A stretch of 64,000 nt of DNA from Flavitalea plasmicola. GTDB lineage: Bacteria; Bacteroidota; Bacteroidia; Chitinophagales; Chitinophagaceae. The notes beneath the pieces were generated by a model. That model searched no databases and was not told where the DNA came from. It was given only the letters and a program-made list of their open reading frames with translations. The stretch lies in NCBI RefSeq assembly GCF_030546645.1, contig NZ_JAUOTO010000004.1, positions 62,001 through 126,000 on the forward strand, given 5' to 3'. The position numbers and the translations under genes are program-made. The stretch's first letter is position 1; each line of letters opens with the position of its first letter. Below are positions 36,561-44,782 of this stretch, piece by piece.

Positions 36561-38537
36561 TTAGTTGGTGGCGATGCCCAGGACATCTTTGAATTTGTCA
36601 AGTACCTTGGACGTTTCGTTGACTTTGCCGTCGGGGGATTCCGCAATTACTTTACCGATCTCTATGGCCTTTTTGAATGCGTCCGAAGTTTTGTCCTTGA
36701 AGGCATCGGGTACAGTGACGTATACATAGTCATCATTCACTTTAGCATCCCAGTCGAGGGCCAGCTTGCCTTCTTCCTTATGATTGAAGACGAGGCGGTA
36801 AGCGTATCCGCGTGTATTGGGGTCAGTGAAGATGGTCTGTTTGACAAGGGTTTGGTTCTGGGTCACGCTGATGGGAATATTGGTCTCTACTTCTTTACCC
36901 AGTTTCATATACCTGACCTGCAGGGTAGCGCGGGTGATGCCTACGGCTTTCAGATCATCGGGCGTGCATTCCAGCTCGATGGTGCGGGGTTTTATGGGTA
37001 ACACCAGCGGAACGCCTTCCCAGGACCCTTTGATCCAGGGGGCATTCTGAGGATATACTTCGCCATCGTTGAAGCTCCACTGGCTCTGGTATTCGTACAG
37101 GTCGGAATTTTTGTCGTCGCCGCGGGCATAGGTGAAAGTGGCTTTCATGCCGTTCTTTTTCAGGTATGCTTCGTCCATGGTAACGCTGCGGTTCCAATCG
37201 TTGCCGTCATTCCTTTTCTTCCGGACGTTGACGGTGACATAGTTTACGTCTTTTCCGATGAGCTGTTCAGCGCCCTCGCTCAATACGAGGTTGATATCCC
37301 TGAACTGGAAGAAATTATCGTCCAGCCGTACGGAGGCCACGCATTTAGCGTTGTCCCGCACGCCATCATACCAGGAAGCCAGGTTCTCTGTCAGGATCGC
37401 TTCTTTGGGAACAGCGAGGCGGTAGTTGAGGTTATAGACCTCTGTTTTCCGGGCGTAATGGGATTCGAATTTGGTACGGTTGAACCTGTACCTGGCGCCG
37501 TATTGTATGTTGGGGTCGGCTTTTTTATCTTCGTCGCTGGCGGGTGCGGGCTTTTCCTGCTGATCTTCCTTATCAGTGAGGGCGGAGGTCATGACATTCA
37601 TGAAAGCTTCCACCACTTTATCGGCTGTTGCGTCGTCTGTGACATTCTTATCGATGTCGACGATGACGGCCTTGCTCTCGACGCATGCGGTGTAGATATT
37701 TTTCATTTCGTCGTAGGAGTAGGTGTCGTCGTCGCCGCTTTTGGTGTCTTTGTCATCATGTCTGTAGGTGGCAGAGAACTTTTCATAGGCTGTTTTGAAC
37801 TTCGACCAGTCGATGGTGATCTTACCCCGGACGGCCGGGAACAGCAAATTGTATTTGAAGGACAGCTCCAGCGATACGTCGGAGATGGAGCGGGCTTTTT
37901 CCAGGGTGGCGGCCAGCAGCTGGGCTGCATTCTTATCCAGCTTGGCGGCGACGGCTACTTTCGCACCCGGCATGACGGGGGCTTTGCCGGAGCATATCAG
38001 CGATGGGGTCATTGTCTTATCGGTGAGGACGGCTGAGATGACCCTGAAGGAATTATCTTTCTCTGCGGTGAGGTCCATGGCGCCCATCACTTTCGGATTT
38101 TTCACCTGCGCGAAGGCGCGGTCACTGGCTGCCATCTGCTGGAGCTTGGCGGCCAGCTTTGTGCCCAGTTCGGATTCCTGTTGAGGTGTCAGGCCCCATT
38201 CCATGAGGAAGTGGGTCAGGGCGCCCTGTACGCCGCCGGCGTCGGTCCTTTCGTCTGTCGTATACTTCAGCAGCAGGAATTCCGGGGTGCCGTCGTCCTT
38301 GGCGGCCAGGCGCAGGTTGGCGGGCAGGTAATAGTATTCGTTGGTGAACGCATAGGTGTCCGTGCCGGGTATTTTGTCATTTGAGGCACGGCCATAGAGG
38401 GTCACGTTGGTGCCGTCATTCAGCACTACGGACACTTTGTTCTGATAGTCGCACAGCTGCGCCTTTGCGGCGGCTGCCAGCAGCAGAAGCACCAGCATGG
38501 CCACTATGCTTTTTGAGATGTTTAGGAACTTGTTCAT
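36561..38537 (-). CDS. Secreted protein of the local paralogous family (copy B)
   Basis: This 658-residue protein has a signal peptide of about 1-26 (ending AAAKAQ). Family landmarks are NEYYYLPANLRLAAKDDGTP (65-84 by eye), ALTHFLMEWGLTPQQE, a GKAPVMPGAKVAVAAKLDK segment, and SISDVSLELSFKYNLLFP. The second half holds several beta-strand-rich stretches, including YEYQSQWSFNDGEVYP, matching YEYEAEWSFFGGQSVS in copy A. It lies 34 bases upstream of copy A and 42 bases downstream of the amidase gene. The N-terminal half is closest to the short copy at 39278-39994. Function unknown. Confidence 0.8.
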   Translation of the reverse strand: MNKFLNISKSIVAMLVLLLLAAAAKAQLCDYQNKVSVVLNDGTNVTLYGRASNDKIPGTDTYAFTNEYYYLPANLRLAAKDDGTPEFLLLKYTTDERTDAGGVQGALTHFLMEWGLTPQQESELGTKLAAKLQQMAASDRAFAQVKNPKVMGAMDLTAEKDNSFRVISAVLTDKTMTPSLICSGKAPVMPGAKVAVAAKLDKNAAQLLAATLEKARSISDVSLELSFKYNLLFPAVRGKITIDWSKFKTAYEKFSATYRHDDKDTKSGDDDTYSYDEMKNIYTACVESKAVIVDIDKNVTDDATADKVVEAFMNVMTSALTDKEDQQEKPAPASDEDKKADPNIQYGARYRFNRTKFESHYARKTEVYNLNYRLAVPKEAILTENLASWYDGVRDNAKCVASVRLDDNFFQFRDINLVLSEGAEQLIGKDVNYVTVNVRKKRNDGNDWNRSVTMDEAYLKKNGMKATFTYARGDDKNSDLYEYQSQWSFNDGEVYPQNAPWIKGSWEGVPLVLPIKPRTIELECTPDDLKAVGITRATLQVRYMKLGKEVETNIPISVTQNQTLVKQTIFTDPNTRGYAYRLVFNHKEEGKLALDWDAKVNDDYVYVTVPDAFKDKTSDAFKKAIEIGKVIAESPDGKVNETSKVLDKFKDVLGIATN

Positions 38538-38579
38538 GATCGTTAAGATTAAATGATTAAACGTTGTTTGATTATGGTG

Positions 38580-39281
38580 TTAATTGGAGACGAGGAACAA
38601 GGGAGGGGGTTTTTTTGCAAAGACCCTTTCCCAGAGGAAGGCGCCCTTCACTTTATTTCCCGGGGACTTAATGACGACGGTATCCCCGAGATGCATCAGG
38701 CGCCTGCATAGTTTGTTCGGCGTGGTGGTAAAGGCGAAGGGCATAAATTCTTTTGCGCGTATATGTTTTCCCGTCGCTTGCCGGAGGGCAAGGATCACAA
38801 AGTCACTGCAGTTGAAGCGCCGGGGATTAAAGGGGTGCGGGGTACGGATGGTCGAATCCAGGAAATCTTTCAATAGATAATCATTTCTCAGCGTGGTGCG
38901 GAACATCAGGAGCGCGTCGGGTGCGTAGTGCTCTCTATGGGGGATGCCCGCATCATACAGGGATGCTATTGTCACGGGGGCGGGCCAGATGGCGTTTGGC
39001 AGCTTGTAGTATCTGGCTTCCCTGTCCTTTGACAGATTAAAAAGGGCGAAATCATCCTCCGCGGGCCACAGGTCGTAGTAAGTGAGCGTCCCGTCCGACA
39101 CCGTGTCAGTTGTGCTATTGCCGTCCTGTATCTGGTGGTTGTCCACGGCGATGCCGGCATGACCCGTTCTTCCGCCGCAGGTGGCATAAATGATGACGTA
39201 TACATTTGCCAGGGAGGGGAGGCTGAGCAGGCAAAGGCCAAGGCCTATCATGAAGGATGTATGGTAAAGCCGGCGGTTCAT
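38580..39281 (-). CDS. Exported papain-like (permuted NlpC/P60-type) amidase or peptidase
   Basis: This 233-residue protein has a signal peptide (about 1-25, ending SLA). It shows the order His then Cys that is typical of circularly permuted papain-like enzymes such as the YiiX group. His41 lies in CGGRTGHAGIAVDNH and the likely nucleophile Cys158 in RRFNCSDFVILALRQATG. Such enzymes act on peptidoglycan peptides, lipids or amide bonds. It is inserted between paralogous secreted-protein genes, overlapping the upstream one by 4 bases, so it is translationally coupled to the series. The family placement is by motif order and is moderately sure; the substrate is not known. Confidence 0.7.
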   Translation of the reverse strand: MNRRLYHTSFMIGLGLCLLSLPSLANVYVIIYATCGGRTGHAGIAVDNHQIQDGNSTTDTVSDGTLTYYDLWPAEDDFALFNLSKDREARYYKLPNAIWPAPVTIASLYDAGIPHREHYAPDALLMFRTTLRNDYLLKDFLDSTIRTPHPFNPRRFNCSDFVILALRQATGKHIRAKEFMPFAFTTTPNKLCRRLMHLGDTVVIKSPGNKVKGAFLWERVFAKKPPPLFLVSN

Positions 39282-39994
39282 ATGGATTGTGTTTTAAGGA
39301 GGTGGTATTTTACCAGTTTGCCGATCCATTGTGCGAAGAGGGCTTCCATCCTGCCTTCTCTTTTTTCCGTGGTGCGGATGCCGTCCTTTTGCCGCGTGAC
39401 GGTGTAATAGTACCGGCAGGCGAAGCGGGTGTCCTTCAGGTGCTGTGGGCGGCCGATGGCTTCCAGCAGTGTAGCTGCATCTTCTTTTGCCAGGCGGAAG
39501 GAGGCTGCCGTCTTGTGTATGGCCAGTGTGGGCACCCTGATGGGCGCAGTGGTTGAACGGCGTAGCAGATCGCCGATGGGGTCGCCGGGCAGAATGTCCA
39601 GGATGTCCTTTTCTGCAAAGGAGATCTCTGCGGCTCCTGCCAATACGGTGGTGGAATCCGTCAGTTGCCGCAGGCTTTCGGATGCCATCTGTTCCTGTTC
39701 GGGTGTGAGGCCCCATTGCATCAGGAAATGGAGGAGGCCGCCTTCGAAGGGGCCGTTGTCACCGTGCCTGTAGGTAAGGAGGGAGATCTCGGGCCGGCTG
39801 TCTTCGCCGGCCAGCTGAAGGGTGGCGGGTATATAGTAGTATTTGCCTATATCGTCAGCTGAGGCGAACACGGTGATCCTTATCCCATCAGGAAGCTGTA
39901 TTTCCTTACGGGTGGACTCGTCCAGCGACTGTGCGTGCAGCAGGACGGAGCAGTGCAAAAGAATCGATATGAATATTAATCTGTTCATGACCAT
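39278..39994 (-). CDS. Short paralogue of the secreted family (copy C, N-terminal half only)
   Basis: This 238-residue exported protein (signal peptide ending LHAQ) matches only the N-terminal half of copy B: GKYYYIPATLQLAGEDSRPE, LLHFLMQWGLTPEQEQ, then a segment with PTLAIHKTAASFRLAKEDAA. It lacks the C-terminal beta modules. It may be a natural single-domain member or a truncated duplicate. The reading frame is clean, with no sign of a frameshift at the end. Its start overlaps the stop of the upstream gene (TAATG), and its stop overlaps the start of the amidase gene, so it looks maintained within the operon. Function unknown. Confidence 0.78.
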   Translation of the reverse strand: MVMNRLIFISILLHCSVLLHAQSLDESTRKEIQLPDGIRITVFASADDIGKYYYIPATLQLAGEDSRPEISLLTYRHGDNGPFEGGLLHFLMQWGLTPEQEQMASESLRQLTDSTTVLAGAAEISFAEKDILDILPGDPIGDLLRRSTTAPIRVPTLAIHKTAASFRLAKEDAATLLEAIGRPQHLKDTRFACRYYYTVTRQKDGIRTTEKREGRMEALFAQWIGKLVKYHLLKTQSI

Positions 39995-41727
39995 TATGGG
40001 TTGGCGGGAAGCTCATCGATGAAGATGATACCTGTCTTGTCTTTTCCTTTGGTTTGTATGGATGTTCCATTGGTCTTTATCCAGGTGATGTCGTAGTCCA
40101 CTTCTTCCTGGTCATTGGGTTGGGTGATCTCAAAGCCTTTGTCATTGAGGGATTCCCCGATGCCGACGGTGATCCTTTCCTGTTTGGGCTGGTTGAAAAA
40201 GGGATAGCTGATCTGGACGGAGACGGCACGGATGCCCTGTTGTCTGAGGGCCTGCATGTCGCCATCCAGGCGGATGCTTCTGCGACGGAAAGGGGTGTAG
40301 AGGTTGATCATGGCGGCATCCTGCATTTTCCAATCCGACTCATAGGAGGCGCCTCCCCTGAATTGCCAGATGGAACGTTGCTTGTATTTCAGCCAGTCGG
40401 TGGTGTCGGAGTAGTTGCCGTATACCAGGGTGGGCTGGATGCTGTTTTTTGCGAAGTCTTTATTGATCAGGAGTGTCTGGGTGGTCTTTTGTCCATTTTC
40501 GTGGTCTTTATCCAGAATGACGGTGACGCTGTTGAGGATCTTATCGAATTCTTTTTGCAGGTCGCCATCAATCCCGACCACGATGGAGCGGCGTTCGAAG
40601 GGGGCTTCAATCAGCGGGGCATCTCTGAACAAGGATTTGTTGGAGCCGTATTTCTTATAGAGGGGACCTATGTTAAAGGCGATGAAATGGTGGTGCTGGA
40701 CGGTGCTTCTGCCTTTGAAGAATAATTTGCTGACGCCGGTGCTTTTCATTTCTTTCAGCTGATAGCCGACGTTGAGGCCGAAGCCTGTGGTCTTGCCGCT
40801 GGAGAGGATGCCGTTGGGGCCGGTGAGCTGGGAGATGGCTCCTGCCAGGTCGTTCTGCTGCTGGGCCGGGAGCTGTTCTGGCTGCACGGGTGCGAACATG
40901 AGGTTGAGGAGCTTGTCGTACACGGTATTGAGGAGGGCTTCCATCGGTGCATTGCTGCCATTGACCTTCAGGACGATGGATTGGTTCTTGAACATTTCAT
41001 CGAAAGCCAGCTTGACATCCGCCGAGACGAAGTAGATGGAGCCTCCTGCATTGAAGCCCTGGCTTTTCTTAACGTCGGACCAGTTGATGTCCAGCTCGGC
41101 GTCATAGTCTTCGGTCAGGCCGGTGAACCCCATATCGAACATCATGGAGATATCGGGCGTATTCATTTTAAAATTCTCCGTTAGTATTTTCGAGGTGAGG
41201 GGTGTAAGGCCGAAGGAAAGGGCGATCTGGCTGTTCTCCAGGACGGGGGCGTTGCCGGAGGAAAGGATCTGGTTTTTTTTCACGTTGGAATCGCCTGCAA
41301 TAATAGATGATACGAGGGAGTAACGGCCGTCGTCAAATACCAGGGGACCCCGTATACGCAGACTGTCGTTCTTTAGCTTGCGGCGCAGGCTTTGTTCGGC
41401 GGCTTCGACGGCGTCCGGGGGAGTGCTGTACCACACGAGGAAATTGAGGATGGCTCCGCCGTCGGCCTGGTCGATGGTCCCTGTGGTGTTGCCACTGCCT
41501 GCCGGGCTGCTCATCACGTACCGCATATAGGAGAACTGGGGCAGACTATCGCGACCGGGGACGATGCCGGCCTGGTTGGGGAGGTACACATATTTCAGCG
41601 TATCGCCATACAGGGGGAAGCACCATAGCCCTTCTGCCAGCACGCCTCTGTCGAGCAGCGGCATCTGGGGCCTTCCCCGGAGGCCTGCGACCAGGAGCAA
41701 ACCAGTTATAACGATCTTAATGTTCAT
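39994..41727 (-). CDS. Secreted protein of the local paralogous family (copy D)
   Basis: In this 577-residue protein the signal peptide is MNIKIVITGLLLVAGLRGRP and the mature part begins near QMPLLDRG. Landmarks shared with copy A are LPQFSYMRYV, IRGPLVFDDGRYSLVSSI, SGNAPVLENSQIALSFGL, TPDISMMFDMGFTG, EALLNTVYDKLLNLMFAPVQ and a C-terminal IWQFRGGASYESDW with YTPFRRRSIRLDGD. It has no Pro-rich linker; instead a short Gln-rich stretch (PEQLPAQQQND) sits at the same place. It starts 11 bases after copy E. No named family was recognised. Confidence 0.8.
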   Translation of the reverse strand: MNIKIVITGLLLVAGLRGRPQMPLLDRGVLAEGLWCFPLYGDTLKYVYLPNQAGIVPGRDSLPQFSYMRYVMSSPAGSGNTTGTIDQADGGAILNFLVWYSTPPDAVEAAEQSLRRKLKNDSLRIRGPLVFDDGRYSLVSSIIAGDSNVKKNQILSSGNAPVLENSQIALSFGLTPLTSKILTENFKMNTPDISMMFDMGFTGLTEDYDAELDINWSDVKKSQGFNAGGSIYFVSADVKLAFDEMFKNQSIVLKVNGSNAPMEALLNTVYDKLLNLMFAPVQPEQLPAQQQNDLAGAISQLTGPNGILSSGKTTGFGLNVGYQLKEMKSTGVSKLFFKGRSTVQHHHFIAFNIGPLYKKYGSNKSLFRDAPLIEAPFERRSIVVGIDGDLQKEFDKILNSVTVILDKDHENGQKTTQTLLINKDFAKNSIQPTLVYGNYSDTTDWLKYKQRSIWQFRGGASYESDWKMQDAAMINLYTPFRRRSIRLDGDMQALRQQGIRAVSVQISYPFFNQPKQERITVGIGESLNDKGFEITQPNDQEEVDYDITWIKTNGTSIQTKGKDKTGIIFIDELPANP

Positions 41728-41738
41728 GACGAATAGTT

Positions 41739-43559
41739 TTATTGTGTGATCTCCGAAGCGCCTATGAGGAGGAAGTCAGTGCCAAGGGTTTTCAGGGGAC
41801 TTTTCTTTTCTCCCTGCGGCGTATAGCGCGTCACCTGGTAGCCTACGGGCTGATTGGGGTCGTAGAAGAGCACGACGCTCTGGATATTGGACGGGTCTTT
41901 CGGCCGGAGCTCGATGGTCCGTTGAATGGAGGGTTTGCCGCCCAGCATGACCACGAATTTGACCACGACAGTGGAGGTGCCGGAATCTGCGAAAGCGGAT
42001 TTATCGACTTCCAGGGTAACTTTTTTCCTGGCGATAGGTGGGATGAGGGTGATGCCGGGGCCGGTGGAAGTATTCCATTGCGATGCGTCGATGGGATCCT
42101 TGATCACCAGATCGGTGCCTTTAAGGTTCCAGCTGACCTGGTAATCGTATTGCAGATAGTCGTCCGAATTTGCGATGCCCAGGCGGGGATAGGATAGTAT
42201 CTGTTGCATGCCGGCGCCGTTGGTATCCATGTTCTTCCGGGTAAAAAGAATGCTGTTGGTGATATCGTTCTTGCTGTCGGGATATTTTTTCCTGAAGTTG
42301 ACGGAGACGAGGTTGAAGATGTCGTTGAAGGATTCTGCATAACCGCCATCCACCATGAAGGTGACGTCTCTTTTCTGGAAGTCGGGGTCATCGAGGTTGA
42401 CGATCTTGAAGCAGCCATTGAGCACCTGGTCGCCTTGTTTGGCCATGGCATCGTATACGCCTGCCAGATTACCGGAGGTATATATGGGGACTTTGATGGT
42501 GGTGGTTTGGGTGAGGTCGAGGTAAAAGGTATTGGTGCGGATGTCTTCGCGTCTTTTCAGCACGAATTGGTTGTCGGAATAATAGGGGGTATTTTCGGAT
42601 CCGCCGAAAGTCGAGCTGAACCATCCCCTGTCCTGCCGGCCCTTGATCTGGTCGGCTTCCACGGCTACTTCGCGTGTAGGTGTTTGTGCCCAGCCGGCTT
42701 TGGCGTCGAACATCAGCTCGATCAGTTTGTCGGTGACCAGGCTCAGGATGGCTTTCATGTCGTCCGTCTTTACGCCCAGGGCGGCGCCTCTGTCGAAGGA
42801 TTCGATCTTTAGCTCTTGTTTTTGCAGCAAGGAGTCCGAGATCTTCTGCATCTGGTCTCTTGTAAAGCCTTCCTGGTAATTGCTGATCCGGCTGTAATGT
42901 TTATAGATGGTGGTCATGTCTGCCGTCACTTTTGCATTGTAGGCTTTCACGACGGCCTCGTAGTAACCGCTGAGGGATACGGATACGTCGGAGGTCTTGC
43001 CCGTCAGCGACTCCCAGAGCAGGGTGGCGCCTTCCTGGCTCAGGCGGGCTGCGATGGCTGCTTTGGAGCCGGGAAGAAAAGGAGCAAAGCCGGAGGTGAC
43101 GACGCTTTGTGTAAAGGGGTTTGGGCCGGTGGTATTATTCAATATAGAGGAGACGATCTGGAAGCTGGCTACGCCTTTGTCGCCATCGTTCACGGCCTGC
43201 TGGATGGGCACGGGCCCGACGATCTTTGCATTCTGGTTCTTCAAAACCGTGCGCAGGGTGTCCTGCAGTTTTTCTATCTCATCGGCGGGCATGGTGAATT
43301 CGATGAGCGCGTGAAAGAGACCGCCGTTGGGGCCGGAACTGCCTTTGCCGATGTATTTGATGAACATGAATTCATAGGAGCCGTCGTCATGGCTGGCCAT
43401 CCGTGGATAGCGGGGGATGTAATAATAGGCGTTGTTGTCCTCATTGTCCTGGAGGAGCTGAATGCCTTTGAGCAGCAACCCTCCATCGCCGTATTTGGGG
43501 ATACAGAAGGCGACCAGGAAATATCCCAGCGCGACAATGGTAAGAAAGATCTTTTTCAT
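41739..43559 (-). CDS. Secreted protein of the local paralogous family (copy E)
   Basis: This 606-residue protein has signal peptide MKKIFLTIVALGYFLVAFCI, ending near residue 20. Family landmarks are NAYYYIPRYPRMASHDDGSY, LFHALIEFTMPADEIEKL, KIVGPVPIQQ, SGFAPFLPGSKAAIAARLSQ, SDVSVSLSGYYEAVVKAYNA and the C-terminal YQVSWNLKGTDLVI. The start was set at MKKIF; 28 further codons are open upstream but do not look like a leader. It is preceded by the shorter, more distant relative at 43609. The role is unknown but surely extracytoplasmic. Confidence 0.8.
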   Translation of the reverse strand: MKKIFLTIVALGYFLVAFCIPKYGDGGLLLKGIQLLQDNEDNNAYYYIPRYPRMASHDDGSYEFMFIKYIGKGSSGPNGGLFHALIEFTMPADEIEKLQDTLRTVLKNQNAKIVGPVPIQQAVNDGDKGVASFQIVSSILNNTTGPNPFTQSVVTSGFAPFLPGSKAAIAARLSQEGATLLWESLTGKTSDVSVSLSGYYEAVVKAYNAKVTADMTTIYKHYSRISNYQEGFTRDQMQKISDSLLQKQELKIESFDRGAALGVKTDDMKAILSLVTDKLIELMFDAKAGWAQTPTREVAVEADQIKGRQDRGWFSSTFGGSENTPYYSDNQFVLKRREDIRTNTFYLDLTQTTTIKVPIYTSGNLAGVYDAMAKQGDQVLNGCFKIVNLDDPDFQKRDVTFMVDGGYAESFNDIFNLVSVNFRKKYPDSKNDITNSILFTRKNMDTNGAGMQQILSYPRLGIANSDDYLQYDYQVSWNLKGTDLVIKDPIDASQWNTSTGPGITLIPPIARKKVTLEVDKSAFADSGTSTVVVKFVVMLGGKPSIQRTIELRPKDPSNIQSVVLFYDPNQPVGYQVTRYTPQGEKKSPLKTLGTDFLLIGASEITQ

Positions 43560-43608
43560 GATGATGGCTTTATGAAAATGAACAATTTTCGTTTGTATAT
43601 GAGCGTGT

Positions 43609-44760
43609 TTATTGATTATCTGTGTTTGGGCGGGTGGTGACATCCAGCAGGTTAGACCAGACGTTGACGGTATTCCAGCCGGAAATGGTCTCCTGGCCGT
43701 CCGTGAGCAGTTCGCGGACGCGGTAGCGGTATGGCCTGTCCAGCCTTACTGCGTATTTGAAGCGGAAGTTCACCGATGTGACGTCCGTGTTCTTCCTGTT
43801 AAAGCTTACGGAGAGACTGACGGGATCGCCGCCTGCGCCTGTGGCTTCCAGGTCTACGGTCTTTTCATAGAGATCGGAACGGAGATGATTGGCAAAATCG
43901 TAATTGCGAACGTTCACGACGGCATAGCCGGGAGGGGTGACATCGTTCATGTCGATCTTACGGATCAGGTCAGGGTTTTCGGCGGTGTCGATATTGATGG
44001 GGAAAGCATCACTTTTTACAATGCATTCATGGAGGCTGTCGGCTTCCGAGCTATCGGGTGCGGCGGCTTTCAGCTGTTGTTTCAGGGTATTGTCCAGCGA
44101 ACCATAGCCGCTGATGTCGAGGGCGTTTTTCGACGTGCGGCCTTTGGAATAAAAGGCATACATAAAGCTGATCACCGTGAGATTTTTGGAAAAAGCCTGC
44201 ACCAGCAGGTCTGCTGAGTTATTATCCAGGCACAGGGTGAAATAGCGTTCCTGCCAGTAGGTGGCCGAGGTGGTATAGCCGGCGTCGTTCTCGGCGGCCA
44301 TTTCTCCTTTCCGGGCCAACCGGGCTGAATCGGGGGCGCCTACGGGCGTGAAGACGATCATGGCTTCGACCTGGCTGATGGGCAGGGGCTTCAATTGTAC
44401 GGAAGGGTAGGACTGCTGTAACAGCTGCCGGGCCTTTCTCAGCGAATCTGCGTCGACGGGCTTCATCAGCAATCTGATGGTAAGTATATTGCGGAATTGT
44501 TTTTTCCCTTCGTCGTTGTAGGAGGCTGAGCCGGCGTAACGCATCAGGATGAAGGAGAGGTCTGGTTTTTTTTCTGCAGTCCGGCCGATGGCGAGGCTGC
44601 CTGGCAAATAGTAGTACACGGCTGTTTGTTTTATGTCCTGAAAGAATGTTATGTTGGCTGCCTGCCGGGCGTTGTTGAAATCAGGCTGGGCTTCCGAGCT
44701 TTCCGGCCAGCCGAGGACCAGCAGGGCAAGGCATAGGAACAGTGCATATCGTATCATCAT
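43609..44760 (-). CDS. Secreted protein distantly related to the local family (copy F)
   Basis: This 383-residue exported protein has a signal peptide (about 1-24, ending SSEA). It keeps the opening pattern TAVYYYLPGSLAIGRTAEKK, followed by LSFILMRYAGS, as in the other copies, and a C-terminal strand segment YRYRVRELLTDGQETISGWN, but the middle is shorter and more divergent. It lies 22 bases after the first gene of the series and 49 bases before copy E. It might supply a minimal version of the fold. Function unknown. Confidence 0.75.
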   Translation of the reverse strand: MMIRYALFLCLALLVLGWPESSEAQPDFNNARQAANITFFQDIKQTAVYYYLPGSLAIGRTAEKKPDLSFILMRYAGSASYNDEGKKQFRNILTIRLLMKPVDADSLRKARQLLQQSYPSVQLKPLPISQVEAMIVFTPVGAPDSARLARKGEMAAENDAGYTTSATYWQERYFTLCLDNNSADLLVQAFSKNLTVISFMYAFYSKGRTSKNALDISGYGSLDNTLKQQLKAAAPDSSEADSLHECIVKSDAFPINIDTAENPDLIRKIDMNDVTPPGYAVVNVRNYDFANHLRSDLYEKTVDLEATGAGGDPVSLSVSFNRKNTDVTSVNFRFKYAVRLDRPYRYRVRELLTDGQETISGWNTVNVWSNLLDVTTRPNTDNQ

Positions 44761-44782
44761 GGCGTATTTACAGGATGAAGGA

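Noticed and set aside
42816-43640. 274-codon plus-strand open frame opposite copy E
   Set aside because: Shadow of a conserved paralogue; no domain or signal.
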